Source: Synechococcus sp. Cruz-7E5 (GTDB taxonomy: Bacteria > Cyanobacteriota > Cyanobacteriia > PCC-6307 > Cyanobiaceae). Taken from it: a stretch of DNA of 64,000 nucleotides. Position numbers and translations under genes: made by a program. Under the pieces are notes generated by a model. The model was given only the letters and a program-made list of their open reading frames with translations, was not told the DNA's origin and ran no database searches. Shown here piece after piece: positions 36,743 through 48,703 of this stretch. The stretch spans positions 124,001 through 188,000 of the forward strand of contig NZ_JAGQCE010000001.1 of NCBI RefSeq assembly GCF_024345995.1. The letters run 5' to 3'. Position 1 is the stretch's first letter; each line of letters begins with the position of its first letter.

Positions 36743-38035
36743 TCAGCGGTAGTCCTGGGTCTGCACATCGCGCAGACGTGCTTCAGGCCTCAGGAAGCGA
36801 TCCATCTGGCTTTCGAAGAAGCGGCGGTTGGCGAGAAGATGCTCCGGATCGGGATCATCCAGGGGATAGAACAGCGCCGCCCTCAGGGCCTGGATCACCG
36901 CTGAGGTCACGTTGTACATCGAGCGCTGAAAGGTGATGCCCAGCTGAATCAGCTGATCTTCCTCGCCGCGACGGTGTTTGAGGTAGATCTCCTTGAGATA
37001 GGAGGGCAGGAAATGCACCATGTCCTGCATCAGCAGGGTGGGTGGAATACCGGCAGACCCCACAGGAAACACATCGGCATAGAGGATGCCGTAGTGAAAG
37101 TCGGCCTGCTGATCCGGCACCTGTCCCGCCTGGGCATTATACGACTTGGTGCCACGAAATGGCGCGGTGCGGTAGAAGACAGCCTCCACATAGGGCAAGG
37201 CAGCTTCGTAGAGCCAGGTGAAGCCTTCTGATTTGGGGATGATCTCCAGACACTCTCCAGCAATGTAGACATGATGATAAATCGGACGTCCCGCCACGGC
37301 AAAGATGCCGTTCACCAGGAAGTTCATGGCATCAGGTACCCCTGCAAAACCCCCTTCGTCGTAGATATCACTCATCTCGAAAAAGACCGGTGCCATCACC
37401 TCCCAGAACAGGCCGAGATTGGCGTAGTAACTGAGCTTGCGCACCTGCTCCAGAAACATCTCTGGAAACAGCTTGTGCAGACCCATCATCAGGGGATTGC
37501 CCTTGAAATAGGCCTTGATCGCCAGATCGGCATTGGCCTTGTAGGTGTCGCTCTCCAGGTAGTCGTAGAAGCGCCCGCCCATGCCTTGGTGCCAGAACAT
37601 GGCATCCATGCAGGCCTCCGCAAACTCCATGTTGATGCGGTCGTGCCAGAGGTGATGGAGCAGCTTGGGCATCCGCCGCGTTTCACCTTTCTCCATGAAC
37701 TCCAGCAGCTCGGGGTGCGCTCCGGCCTCGCCCCGCCAGATGCGCAGGTCGGCGCTCTCTCCGGCATAGGAATTGGGGAGATCGAGGTACTCCTGGCTGG
37801 GAAAGTACTTGAACGCCGGCAGGGGATTGAGGAACACACGCTCGGCGATGTACAGGAGATCCCGCCAGTAGAAGTCCATCGGCACGGCGTAGGCCTTGTA
37901 GATGCCGATGATCTGGGTGAGGTTTTCCGGGGTGTCAGGAAGCATCGAACCACCCGCTTCAAGCCTTTCCACCACTTCGGCGAAGGGGTGGGTGGACGGG
38001 GGGAGCAGCGTGGGCCTGGAGGTGAGCACCGTCAT
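36743..38035 (-). CDS. cupA: CO2 hydration protein of NDH-1 (CupA/ChpY type)
   Basis: A 430-residue Chp/Cup protein that couples CO2 hydration to NDH-1 activity. Conserved blocks: LIYIAERVFLNPLPAFKYF-like start (LLYIAERVFLNPLPAFKYFP), HHLWHDRINMEFAEACMDAM, MFWHQGMGGRFYDYLES, AIKAYFKGNPLMMGLHKLFP, YYANLGLFWEVMAPVFFEMS and AGRPIYHHVYIAGE. Several conserved His and Cys could ligand zinc. Its length and the adjacent fasciclin gene favour CupA (NDH-1MS) over CupB. Start overlaps the ndhD stop by 4 nt. Confidence 0.85.
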   Translation of the reverse strand: MTVLTSRPTLLPPSTHPFAEVVERLEAGGSMLPDTPENLTQIIGIYKAYAVPMDFYWRDLLYIAERVFLNPLPAFKYFPSQEYLDLPNSYAGESADLRIWRGEAGAHPELLEFMEKGETRRMPKLLHHLWHDRINMEFAEACMDAMFWHQGMGGRFYDYLESDTYKANADLAIKAYFKGNPLMMGLHKLFPEMFLEQVRKLSYYANLGLFWEVMAPVFFEMSDIYDEGGFAGVPDAMNFLVNGIFAVAGRPIYHHVYIAGECLEIIPKSEGFTWLYEAALPYVEAVFYRTAPFRGTKSYNAQAGQVPDQQADFHYGILYADVFPVGSAGIPPTLLMQDMVHFLPSYLKEIYLKHRRGEEDQLIQLGITFQRSMYNVTSAVIQALRAALFYPLDDPDPEHLLANRRFFESQMDRFLRPEARLRDVQTQDYR

Positions 38036-39513
38036 GAGGGGAGCTCCTGAAGGAGTGAGGTGGCAGGGAGGGACGCGATCAGGGGGTGGTGCAGAGCCAG
38101 GGGTGTGGTGACGGATTCACTCCAGCCCAGGGTGAGCGGCGGCCAGAGGCCACCCACCAACACCAGAGTGGAGAGGGCCAGGGCAGGTAGCCGCTCGGAC
38201 CAGGTGGTGGCGGGATAGAAGGCCTTGGCGTTGTCAAGCTTGCCGAAGCCCACCCTGTTGAACAGGCGAATCGCATACACCGCCGTGAGTCCGGAGGCGA
38301 AGAGGCAGCCGAGGGTGGGCAAGGGGAACACGGTCCAGCTGCCCTGGAAGACAACCAGTTCCGCCACGAAGCCCACCATGCCGGGCAGACCTGCGGCGGC
38401 CATCAGGGCCAGCAGGAACATCCCCAGGGTGAAGGGCAGTCCCCGCAGGGGGTTGAGCAGGCCGGAGAGTTCGGCGATCTCGGCGGTGCCTGTCTTGGCT
38501 TCGATCAGACCAACCACACAGAACAGCAGCGAGGAAATCAGGCCGTGCGCCAGCAGCTGGGCGACGGCTCCCTGAAGGCTCAAGGGGGTGGCGGCCGCCA
38601 TGGCCAGCAGCAGCAGACCCATGTGGCCGAGCGAGCTGTAGGCCACCAACCGGCGCATGTCGGTCTGGGCGATGGCGTTGAGGGCTCCATACACAGCACC
38701 GGCGGTGCCCGCCACAGCGATCAGAGGCGACCAGGCCTCCCAGGTGTCACCCATGAAGCCCACCCCGAAGCGCAGCAGGCCGTAGGCCCCGAGCTTCGAG
38801 ACGGCTCCGGCCAGCAGCATCGCCACCGGTGAGGAGGATTCGCTGTAAGCCAGGGGCTGCCAACCATGCAGGGGCACCGCCGGCAGCTTCAAGCCAAAGG
38901 CCAGGATCAGCAGCCCCAGGATCCAGACCTTGGAGCCCTGGGGCAGCACCGCTGTTGCCAGGTCGTCGTAGGCGAGGCTGAACCCATTGGTATTGAGCAG
39001 GCCGAGAGCCAGCACCGCCGCCAACAGGGCCACACCCGATGCGGCGCCATACAGCAGATAGCGAATGGCGGCCTCGCGGCTGCGCTCATGGCCCCAGATC
39101 GCGATCAGCAAGGTGGTGGGAATCAGGATCAGCTCGAAGGCCAGCACGAAGAGCAGGCCGTTGCGGGCGAGCAGGGCTCCCTGAAGCCCGAGGTTGGTGG
39201 CCATCACCAGAGAGAAGAACAGCCGCTCCCTCGGAATCCCCAGGCTGGTGGCGGCGACGGCCATCAGAGTCAGCAGGGAGGTGAGGCCCACCAGGGGAAG
39301 CGAAAGGCCATCCTGGCCAAGATGAAAGTCGAGGCCCAGCTGGGGCAGCCACGCCACCCTCAGCTCGCTGGCGGGCTGCATCACCATCCTGACCAGCAGC
39401 AGCAGTTGCAGACCAGGGATCAGCAGGGCGAGACGTCGGGGCAAGGGCCCAGCTGGAGCGAGGATCATCGCCAGCGCAGCCGCCAGCGGAAGCAACAGGA
39501 GCAGAAGCAACAT
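38032..39513 (-). CDS. ndhD3: NDH-1 membrane subunit NdhD, CO2-uptake type
   Basis: A 493-residue antiporter-like subunit with about 14 helices. Recognisable blocks: LVGLTSLLTLMAVAATSLGI, ILIPTTLLIAIWGHERSREA, LLAFGLKLPAVPLHGWQPLA (Lys in the conserved proton path), YSESSSPVAMLLAGAVSKLG and SSLGHMGLLLLAMAAA. Assigned to the D3/D4 class because it is directly coupled to the cup gene. The cupS-like gene points to D3 and thus to the inducible high-affinity complex. Confidence 0.85.
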   Translation of the reverse strand: MLLLLLLLPLAAALAMILAPAGPLPRRLALLIPGLQLLLLVRMVMQPASELRVAWLPQLGLDFHLGQDGLSLPLVGLTSLLTLMAVAATSLGIPRERLFFSLVMATNLGLQGALLARNGLLFVLAFELILIPTTLLIAIWGHERSREAAIRYLLYGAASGVALLAAVLALGLLNTNGFSLAYDDLATAVLPQGSKVWILGLLILAFGLKLPAVPLHGWQPLAYSESSSPVAMLLAGAVSKLGAYGLLRFGVGFMGDTWEAWSPLIAVAGTAGAVYGALNAIAQTDMRRLVAYSSLGHMGLLLLAMAAATPLSLQGAVAQLLAHGLISSLLFCVVGLIEAKTGTAEIAELSGLLNPLRGLPFTLGMFLLALMAAAGLPGMVGFVAELVVFQGSWTVFPLPTLGCLFASGLTAVYAIRLFNRVGFGKLDNAKAFYPATTWSERLPALALSTLVLVGGLWPPLTLGWSESVTTPLALHHPLIASLPATSLLQELPS

Positions 39514-39540
39514 CGGAGTTGACGGCTGGGGAGTCGGGCG

Positions 39541-41367
39541 TCAGAAATGAAGTGGGGAGGGTGCCAGGGCCAGCTGACGCACGAGGAACCAGCCCCCCAT
39601 CAGCAGGACGCCCACGAGCACGGTGAGTGCATAGCCCTGCACCCGGCCTGAGGTGCTGTAGCTGAGCCGGCGAGCCCCTTCCATGGTCAGACCGCCGCTG
39701 CTGTCGCTGAAGCCATCCACCAGACGGCGATCCACCCAGCGACTGGCCGCTGCCAGCACCACCACCAGACCCACCACGGTGCGGCGGTAAAAAGTTTCTG
39801 TGTGCAGATCGGCCGCCAGCCAGTGCTGCAGGCCGTCGAGGGGATGGGGTAGCTGCTGCCAGGTGAGGGCTCCCCCCAGCAGGGTGGAGGCCAGCAGGGG
39901 CAGGGCCATGGGGCTCCAGTTGATGGCGCCGAACTCGGTGGGGGCCAGCAGCACAGGCAGATGCAGCACCAGTCCCGCTCCAACCATGGTGGGGAGCACC
40001 ATCAGCCAGAGCACTTCGGCCGAGCGGATCGTGAACACCGAGGGGGTTCCTCCCCAGATCCGCCGGAAAATGCGAACCAGTCCGGCGCTGATCAGGGCGT
40101 TAGTGAGCAGCAGAACCGCCAGCAGAGCGGCTGGAGCAGGGCCGTGTAACAGGGAACCGGCCAGTTGATTCAAGGCTCCGAAGCCGGCCAGGGGAGGCAG
40201 GGCCACAAGGCCGGCCGCACCGACGAGAAAGGCCAGGCCCGTGAGCGGCCGCCTTGACCAGAGGCCCCCCAGCTGGGTGAGGTCCTGGCTGACATTGCTG
40301 TTGATCACCGTGCCCACCGCCATCAGCAGCAGAGCCATCGGCAGGGGATAGATCAGCAGCATGTGCCAGGCCGCATCCACGGCCCCGCAACCCACGGCCA
40401 TGAACAACAGGCCGAACCAGCTGCTCACCAGAAACGAAAGGGCCCGCTTGATGTCGACCTGGGCCAGGGCGATCAGGGCACCCACCAGGGCCGTGGTGCC
40501 GCCCACCACCACCAGAAAGGCCTGGGCTGTGGGACTGATGGCCAGCAGGGGTTGAAGACGAAGCAGGACCCAGGCGCCACCCGCCACCACCACCGAACTG
40601 CGCAGGATCGTGGAGGGCAGAGGACCCTCCATGGCCTCATCCAGCCAGAGGTGGAGGGGAATCTGAGCGCATTTGCCCATCGGTCCGGCCACCAGGGCAA
40701 TCAGGATCAGGGTGAGGGCCGGGGAAGGTTCAGCCTCTGCGGCCCTCACGGCCAGGTCGTTGAAGTTCCAGCTGCCCGCCAGCGGCAGCAGGGCGATCAC
40801 ACCTGCGAGCAGCACGAGGTCGCCCACCCTTTTGGTGAGGAAGGCATCCCGGGCCCCCTTGACCACCAACGACTGGTTGTACCAGGTGCCGACGATCAGG
40901 TAGGTCCCCAGGGTGAGCAGCTCCAGGACGACATAGGAGAAGAAGAGTGAATCGGTGAGAACCAGGGCGCAAAGGCCTGCTTCGAAAAGATTCAGCGAAC
41001 CAAAAAAGCGAGGCCAGCCCCAATCCATTTCGAGGTAGCCAATCGCATAGACCTGGGCGAGGAGATGAACGCCACAGATGATCGTGATGGCGATCAATAC
41101 ACTGCGATCGATCGTGGCGTCAAAGTTGATCGTGAGCCCAGCGGTTGACAGCCAGGTCCAGCTGAAGCTGAGCGAACGACCAGAACACCCCATCCAGGCC
41201 AGCAGGCCATGGCCGAAGGCCAAGGCATTCATCAGCAGGTTGAGATACCCAGCAGGCCTCGGGCCGCTCTGGCTGATCAGGCCAGGGGACCAGAGGAAGG
41301 AGAGCAAACCGCCGAGCAACGGATAGAGCGGAATCATCCAGGCCGTCTCGAAGAAGGGGACGGTCAT
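39541..41367 (-). CDS. ndhF3: NDH-1 membrane subunit NdhF, CO2-uptake type
   Basis: A 608-residue NdhF homolog. Conserved membrane blocks: QVYAIGYLEMDWGWPRFFGS, LELLTLGTYLIVGTWYNQSL, KCAQIPLHLWLDEAMEGPLP, STILRSSVVVAGGAWVLLR and ALSFLVSSWFGLLFMAVGCG. The DEAMEGP motif replaces the PDAMEGP of respiratory NdhF1, a known feature of the CO2-uptake isoforms. First gene of the leftward operon ndhF-ndhD-cupA-cupS. It starts 174 nt from ppsA; a possible operator lies upstream at 41430-41449. Confidence 0.87.
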   Translation of the reverse strand: MTVPFFETAWMIPLYPLLGGLLSFLWSPGLISQSGPRPAGYLNLLMNALAFGHGLLAWMGCSGRSLSFSWTWLSTAGLTINFDATIDRSVLIAITIICGVHLLAQVYAIGYLEMDWGWPRFFGSLNLFEAGLCALVLTDSLFFSYVVLELLTLGTYLIVGTWYNQSLVVKGARDAFLTKRVGDLVLLAGVIALLPLAGSWNFNDLAVRAAEAEPSPALTLILIALVAGPMGKCAQIPLHLWLDEAMEGPLPSTILRSSVVVAGGAWVLLRLQPLLAISPTAQAFLVVVGGTTALVGALIALAQVDIKRALSFLVSSWFGLLFMAVGCGAVDAAWHMLLIYPLPMALLLMAVGTVINSNVSQDLTQLGGLWSRRPLTGLAFLVGAAGLVALPPLAGFGALNQLAGSLLHGPAPAALLAVLLLTNALISAGLVRIFRRIWGGTPSVFTIRSAEVLWLMVLPTMVGAGLVLHLPVLLAPTEFGAINWSPMALPLLASTLLGGALTWQQLPHPLDGLQHWLAADLHTETFYRRTVVGLVVVLAAASRWVDRRLVDGFSDSSGGLTMEGARRLSYSTSGRVQGYALTVLVGVLLMGGWFLVRQLALAPSPLHF

Positions 41368-41429
41368 CGCTTTGTGCGGTGCGCGGGAGATTCGCAGAAC
41401 CTTAAGGGCTTGCCGTGGGCTGCGTGGGC

Positions 41430-41449
41430 GGCAATGAAGTTGCGTTGCC
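41430..41449 (-). promoter_or_regulatory. Inverted repeat upstream of ndhF3, possible LysR-type operator
   Basis: GGCAA and TTGCC are separated by 10 nt, 63-82 nt before the ndhF start. The spacing resembles operators of LysR regulators; CcmR/NdhR controls ndhF3 operons in other cyanobacteria, but the half-sites here do not match its TCAATG/ATCAAT consensus closely. Confidence 0.3.
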
Positions 41450-41541
41450 TATGGCTCGGTTAAGAGTTGTTGATCGGCTCCAGTCCCCACCAGAGCGTCC
41501 GACTCAGGACCCGTCCCGGCTGATTCCAACCAGCTGCTGCT

Positions 41542-43968
<2,427 letters not shown>

Positions 43969-43995
43969 GGCGATCGGCTCGCACAGAAACTGACG

Positions 43996-45189
43996 TTAGG
44001 AACGGCTGGCCCCCGGGTCGGCCTTCAGCGGCGTCAGCCGCAGCTCGCCGGCCGGAGGAGTGCCGGGCGCGAGATCAAGGCGGCTGGCGGCCCCGCGCAG
44101 GGCCACCGGCTTGCCGGCCATGCGGGCTTTGAGGGCGTCGCAGAGATCGAGGGGTTTGGCCTTGGAATCCAGCCAATCCAGCGTCCAGGTCTTTGACGTC
44201 TGCCCCGCGTGGGAAGAGACCGCCACCAGCTGGCCCGTATCGAAGCCGGCGGCCTCCACCAGCCCAGGGGTGTAGCCATGGCGTTGCTTGAAGGCCAGCT
44301 CGAAACGGTCCCAGCCCGGCCCGCGGCTGAGCGAGTCGACCCCCAGCTGAGCCAGGGGCAAGGGTTCACGCACAGGGAACGGCCAGACCAGGGTCAGGTT
44401 CTCCGGAAGGTCGAGTTCGGCTACAGCCCGGGCGAGGGGGCTGCCGGGGGTTGTCATCACCACGAGGGAGGAAGGGGTGTACCAGCCCACGTCATCGCGC
44501 AGCTGGGCCAGCACCTTGGCGTTGGGATCCACGATTGCCTCGGGGTCGTTGGTGGGTCCCACGGTCCAGCCTCCGCTGCCTTGGATCGTCTCCACGAAGC
44601 GATCGGCCAGGGCCGCCTGCTCCGCTCCTCCGTCATGAATGACCATCACCTTGCCCTTGTTGTCCTCCAGCAGGCCCCTGGCCAGGCGGTCGGCCTCGAG
44701 GCTGCGGGACGGCAGCACTGGCCAGATTCTGTCGGCGCCAACCTGGCTGGGCAGCCGTTGCAGGGAGTAGCCCCGTTGCAATGGCAGCAGCACGTTCACT
44801 TCCCGGCTCTGGGCCAGCCGTCCGAAGGACAGCAGATTGACCGCAGGGGGAGCGATCAACAGCTCAGGCATCGGCACACCGAGCAACAGAGCTTCCGGAT
44901 CCTGCTCCGGCGGAAGCCAGCCCAGTCCCAGGCTGGGGGGTCGGAGGCCACAGGTTGTGGTCTCTTCCATGGCCAGTCCGTAGCCGCGGCGCAGGCTGTC
45001 TCCCACCCCCGCCAGCAACCCCTCACTGGGCAGCAGCATCAGCACCTCCTGGGGGAAGGGGGTGCTGGCCGCCAGGCTCTGAACCCCGACGAGCACGGCC
45101 GCCAGGCCAACACCGACACTCCAGAGGGGGAGACGCAACCCGTGCTCTGGGGAGGGTGGTGGCCCGCTTCCCAGTCCGCCAGTGGTCAT
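43996..45189 (-). CDS. Periplasmic binding-protein-like (type I fold) lipoprotein or secreted protein
   Basis: About 397 residues from ATG 45189, giving a hydrophobic signal segment (LPLWSVGVGLAAVLVGVQSL). The body has the features of a LivK-type type I periplasmic binding protein: EVLMLLPSEGLLAGVGDSLR then RGYGLAMEE near the N-terminus, a central VMVIHDGGAEQAALADRFVE strand-helix, and ELAFKQRHGYTPGLVEAAGF as the C-terminal core. No ABC transporter genes are beside it. The ligand is unknown. It is divergent from the tic22-like gene and followed by ppsA. Confidence 0.65.
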   Translation of the reverse strand: MTTGGLGSGPPPSPEHGLRLPLWSVGVGLAAVLVGVQSLAASTPFPQEVLMLLPSEGLLAGVGDSLRRGYGLAMEETTTCGLRPPSLGLGWLPPEQDPEALLLGVPMPELLIAPPAVNLLSFGRLAQSREVNVLLPLQRGYSLQRLPSQVGADRIWPVLPSRSLEADRLARGLLEDNKGKVMVIHDGGAEQAALADRFVETIQGSGGWTVGPTNDPEAIVDPNAKVLAQLRDDVGWYTPSSLVVMTTPGSPLARAVAELDLPENLTLVWPFPVREPLPLAQLGVDSLSRGPGWDRFELAFKQRHGYTPGLVEAAGFDTGQLVAVSSHAGQTSKTWTLDWLDSKAKPLDLCDALKARMAGKPVALRGAASRLDLAPGTPPAGELRLTPLKADPGASRS

Positions 45190-45262
45190 GGCCCATACCG
45201 TCCAGCCCAGCGAGATTAGGTGCAGCTCCGTTCCTAGGCTTGATCTTCTCGTTGAGGGACGC

Positions 45263-46069
45263 ATGCCAGGCCCCACCGTTCCACTGCAGGATTCGCATCT
45301 GGCCTCCCCAGCAGGGGCGTCGCGCCGCCGCCGCCTGATTGCTCTGCTGACCAGCTCCGGTCTGGGCTGCGCGGGGTTGGTGGGCCTGTTTCAGCCCGTG
45401 CCGGCGCTGGCCATTCCCCAGCAGGAGGCCATGAAGAAGCTGGCTGTGATCCCTGTGTTCGTGCTCACCGATTCCAAGGGAATCCCCCTGCCCCTGCAAA
45501 GGGACAAGGCCCTGGTGCTGCCCCTGTTCCTTGATCGGGGCAAAGCCGAGCAGGAATTGGCAGCCTTTCTCAAGGCCAACCCCACCATCAAGGCCGGGGT
45601 GCTGCCCATGCCCATGAACGTGGCCCTGGAGCGGGTGCAGGAGCTCAACAAGTCGCTGAAAGACCGCAAACTGCTTTCACCGGTGATTCCAGCTCCTTCC
45701 GACCTGAGCCAGGCTCGCATTCTGCTGGGCAAGCAGGGTCTTGATCAGAAAGCGATTCAAGAAGGTCTCTCCGTGCCGGTGTTCTTCACCACGCCACTGA
45801 TCACCGTCAAGACGCCCCAGGGGGAACGCGGGCTCTTCTTCTTCGACTACGGCTCGTTACAGAAGGCTATGGCGGCTATTCCAGACCGCAACAAGCTCAC
45901 CATTAAGGCCGCTGATCTCAGTGCAGTGATGGATCAGATCGTGAAACAGGCAAAGGACACCTACGCCTTTTACCCAACACCGGAGTACTTCCGCTTGGTG
46001 CAGCAACAGTCCAGAACCCAGGGGGCTGGCCCAGCTGGGGCTCCCCCGGCAGTGGCCCCACGCCGATGA
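45263..46069 (+). CDS. Tic22-like protein
   Basis: A 268-residue protein with a long N-terminal region containing a twin-Arg-like RRRR patch and hydrophobic segment (LIALLTSSGLGCAGLVGLF) then ALAIPQQEAM, consistent with export to the thylakoid lumen/periplasm. The mature domain (KLAVIPVFVLTDSKGIPLPL, VPVFFTTPLITVKTPQGER, GLFFFDYGSLQKAM, YAFYPTPEYFRLVQQ) is the Tic22 pattern. In cyanobacteria Tic22 is an essential periplasmic/thylakoid factor linked to outer-membrane biogenesis. Confidence 0.85.
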   Translation: MPGPTVPLQDSHLASPAGASRRRRLIALLTSSGLGCAGLVGLFQPVPALAIPQQEAMKKLAVIPVFVLTDSKGIPLPLQRDKALVLPLFLDRGKAEQELAAFLKANPTIKAGVLPMPMNVALERVQELNKSLKDRKLLSPVIPAPSDLSQARILLGKQGLDQKAIQEGLSVPVFFTTPLITVKTPQGERGLFFFDYGSLQKAMAAIPDRNKLTIKAADLSAVMDQIVKQAKDTYAFYPTPEYFRLVQQQSRTQGAGPAGAPPAVAPRR

Positions 46070-46109
46070 AACCGATCATCGCTAAGGGGGGCTGACCACC
46101 TAGTCCGAG

Positions 46110-46340
46110 CTAGTCGTCCGAGTTGTCCTCCTGATCGGCCACCGGTTCGGCCTCCGGTTTGGCCTCCGGCAGCAGCTGGGTGAACAGGCCTCCGGCCAGG
46201 AGCACCGCAGCGATGGCCAGAGCCAGGGGCCGGTTCGCTTCAGAGCCTTCGCTGTTCCAGAGTGCCGCGCTGAGAAAAGCACCTCCAAGCAACAGGGTTG
46301 GGACCAGCACGATGCCTTTGGCAGTGCGATTCAAGCTCAT
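46110..46340 (-). CDS. Small membrane protein with acidic tail
   Basis: A 76-residue protein with two hydrophobic helices (IVLVPTLLLGGAFLSAALW and LALAIAAVLLAGGLFTQLL) followed by a Glu/Asp-rich tail (PEAKPEAEPVADQEDNSDD). No recognised family. Its start overlaps the stop of the SNase-like gene by 4 nt, so it is the last gene of the leftward hemH-M23-ilvB run. Confidence 0.6.
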   Translation of the reverse strand: MSLNRTAKGIVLVPTLLLGGAFLSAALWNSEGSEANRPLALAIAAVLLAGGLFTQLLPEAKPEAEPVADQEDNSDD

Positions 46341-46816
46341 GCTTGCCTGGGGTCGTCCTTGCTGGACGGGCAGCCTTGTGGGCGAATCAGTGACGGCAAG
46401 GGCTGGGCCAGGCCTGCGCTGATCAGACCTGAGCCCAGGTCATTGCCTCCCCGCAGCACCTGAACACGGGCGAGCAGCACACCATCTGCGGAGCCCAGGG
46501 GACGCAGGTTCACCCGGGTTCGGCGTGGCAGCTCCTGGCGCAGCCAGTCCTCAGCGGCCCTTGACTGCTCGGGGGTGACGCTGATGCAGCCCAGCTGAAC
46601 CGGGTAGCTGCGGTTCTGATCGCCCACCTGGAGCAACACGCCACTGCGCACCTGCAGTACCTCAGCGGCAGCTGCCGGCAGGGCGGTCAGGGGGTCAAGC
46701 AGCAGGCCCAACACCAGGATCAAGGCAAGAAGCAGGGGAAGGGGACTCAGAGCTTGGCCCCGCAGCTGGGACAGAAGAGATGGGCACTTTCGGTGCTGAA
46801 GCCACAGGAGCCGCAC
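46337..46816 (-). CDS. Secreted staphylococcal-nuclease-like (SNase-fold) small protein
   Basis: 159 residues if started at ATG 46816, which overlaps the end of ilvB by 70 nt; a shorter start is possible but no ATG/GTG/TTG gives a better signal. The hydrophobic stretch [20 protein letters not shown] then LPAAAAEV looks like a signal peptide with an AAA-E cleavage site. The mature part [40 protein letters not shown] and [11 protein letters not shown] resembles the SNase barrel, but catalytic Arg/Glu/Arg residues are not evident. Function unknown. Confidence 0.55.
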   Translation of the reverse strand: MRLLWLQHRKCPSLLSQLRGQALSPLPLLLALILVLGLLLDPLTALPAAAAEVLQVRSGVLLQVGDQNRSYPVQLGCISVTPEQSRAAEDWLRQELPRRTRVNLRPLGSADGVLLARVQVLRGGNDLGSGLISAGLAQPLPSLIRPQGCPSSKDDPRQA

Positions 46817-48675
46817 TGGCGCGTGGTGTCGATCGCCAGCTCCGGATGGGTGGGAAGGCCCACCATCTGAGCATTGCTGGCGCCGGGGGGCACCATTGGA
46901 TAGCAGTTTTCGTTGCGGCGTACACGCACGTCGATCAGGGCAGGACCTGGATGGGCCAGGGCCTCAGCCAGCTGCTCGCGGAAGCCGTCTCGCTCGCTGA
47001 TTCCCACCCCTCTCACGCCGAAGGCCTCGGCCAGACGGGGGAAATCAGGCATGCCGCGGGTCATCTCCGAGGCGGAGTAACGCTCGCCGTAAAAGCTCTC
47101 CTGCCACTGCCTTACCATCCCCTGCCAGCCGTTGTTGAGGATCACCACCTTCACGGGCAGGTCGTACTGGGAGAGGGTGCCCAGTTCCTGGATGTTCATC
47201 AGGATGCTGGCGTCGCCGGCCACACAGATCACCTGGTCGTCCGGAAAGGCCACCTGCACGCCCATGGCCGCCGGGAGCCCGAAGCCCATGGTGCCGAGGC
47301 CGCTGCTGCTGATCCAGTGGCGTGGTGGATTGTTCAGGTACTGGGCGGCCCACATCTGGTGCTGGCCCACATCGGTGGTGACGAAGGCATCCGGAGCCAG
47401 ATCGCGCAGGGCAAGCACCACCTCCTGGGGAGCGATGGCCCCTTCCGGGGTGGGGATCACCAGCGGGTAGTGGCGCTTCCAGCGGTTGATGCGCTCCAGC
47501 CAGGGACCAGTGCGACCGTGATCGGTCTCACCGGCCGAGGCCTCCAGCAGAGCCTCCAGGGCCAGACGCACATCAGAGACGATCGGTACGTCAGGCAGGC
47601 GGTTCTTACCCACCTCGGCCGCATCGATATCGATGTGGATGACCTGGGCACGGGGGGCGAAGCTGTCGAGCCGTCCGGTGACCCTGTCGTCGAAGCGGGC
47701 CCCCGCTGCGATCAGCAGGTCGCATTCGGTGACGGCGAAATTCGCATAGGCGGTGCCGTGCATCCCCAGCATGCCCACCGCCAGGGGATGGCGCTCATCG
47801 AAAGCCCCCTTACCCATCAAGGTGGTGGTGACCGGTAGCTGGAAGCGCTGAGCCAGAGCGATCAAAGAAGTGTGGGCGCCGGAGCTGATGGCGCCGCCAC
47901 CGACGTAGAGAAGGGGGCGGCGCGCCTGGCGGATCAGCTCGATCGCCCGGGCGATCGCCTCAGGGGTGGGACCGCTGGGCAGCTGGTATCCCGGCGGGAT
48001 GGCCGCTCCCGGCTCCACGGGGGTGTAGTCGAACTCCTCGAGCCCCACATCCTTGGGGACGTCGATCAGCACCGGACCAGGCCGGCCCGTGGAGGCGATC
48101 AGGAAGGCCTCGGCCACGATCCGGCCGATGTCTGCGGGGTCGCGCACCACCCAGGAATGCTTCACGATCGGCAGGGTGATGCCGAAGATGTCGGTTTCCT
48201 GGAAGGCGTCGGTGCCGATCGATGCGCGGGGCACCTGACCGGTGATCACCACCATGGGCACCGAATCCATCTGGGCTGTGGCGATGCCGGTGACCAGATT
48301 GGTGGCCCCGGGTCCAGATGTGCCGAAACAGACGCCGACCCTGCCGGTGGCCCGGGCGTAAGCATCAGCGGCGTGGGCGCCCCCCTGCTCGTGTCGGACC
48401 AGCACATGCTTGAGCCAGCCCCGACTCTCGGCCTTGTGCAGGGCGTCGTAGATGGGCAGAATCGCTCCGCCGGGGTAGCCGAACACGTCGGTGACTCCGT
48501 GGCGATGGAGCGCATCCATCAGGGCGTCGGCGCCGCTGAGCCTCCCGGGCACAGCTGGTGCAACAGCCTCAGCAGGCATCAGAATCTGATCCGCCGGGAC
48601 AGGCGCTGCTGTGCTGGCCGAGGTGCTGACAGTTGTCGAAGTCACGGTGGTCACGGTCACTGTGGCGGGCAACAC
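46747..48675 (-). CDS. ilvB: Acetolactate synthase large subunit with C-terminal zinc-ribbon-like tail
   Basis: A 642-residue ThDP enzyme making acetolactate and acetohydroxybutyrate for branched-chain amino acids. [15 protein letters not shown] has the ThDP region start, [19 protein letters not shown] holds the catalytic Glu, [15 protein letters not shown] follows, and [15 protein letters not shown] is the ThDP/Mg motif. Near the N-terminus there is a 45-residue Thr/Ala-rich extension. The last 22 residues carry C621-x2-C624 and C635-x2-C638 (CGSCG and CPSCG), a zinc-ribbon pattern absent from E. coli-type enzymes. Confidence 0.95.
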   Translation of the reverse strand: MLPATVTVTTVTSTTVSTSASTAAPVPADQILMPAEAVAPAVPGRLSGADALMDALHRHGVTDVFGYPGGAILPIYDALHKAESRGWLKHVLVRHEQGGAHAADAYARATGRVGVCFGTSGPGATNLVTGIATAQMDSVPMVVITGQVPRASIGTDAFQETDIFGITLPIVKHSWVVRDPADIGRIVAEAFLIASTGRPGPVLIDVPKDVGLEEFDYTPVEPGAAIPPGYQLPSGPTPEAIARAIELIRQARRPLLYVGGGAISSGAHTSLIALAQRFQLPVTTTLMGKGAFDERHPLAVGMLGMHGTAYANFAVTECDLLIAAGARFDDRVTGRLDSFAPRAQVIHIDIDAAEVGKNRLPDVPIVSDVRLALEALLEASAGETDHGRTGPWLERINRWKRHYPLVIPTPEGAIAPQEVVLALRDLAPDAFVTTDVGQHQMWAAQYLNNPPRHWISSSGLGTMGFGLPAAMGVQVAFPDDQVICVAGDASILMNIQELGTLSQYDLPVKVVILNNGWQGMVRQWQESFYGERYSASEMTRGMPDFPRLAEAFGVRGVGISERDGFREQLAEALAHPGPALIDVRVRRNENCYPMVPPGASNAQMVGLPTHPELAIDTTRQCGSCGFSTESAHLFCPSCGAKL

Positions 48676-48703
48676 ACGTAACGAAGACTGCCAGCGTAGG
48701 AGC

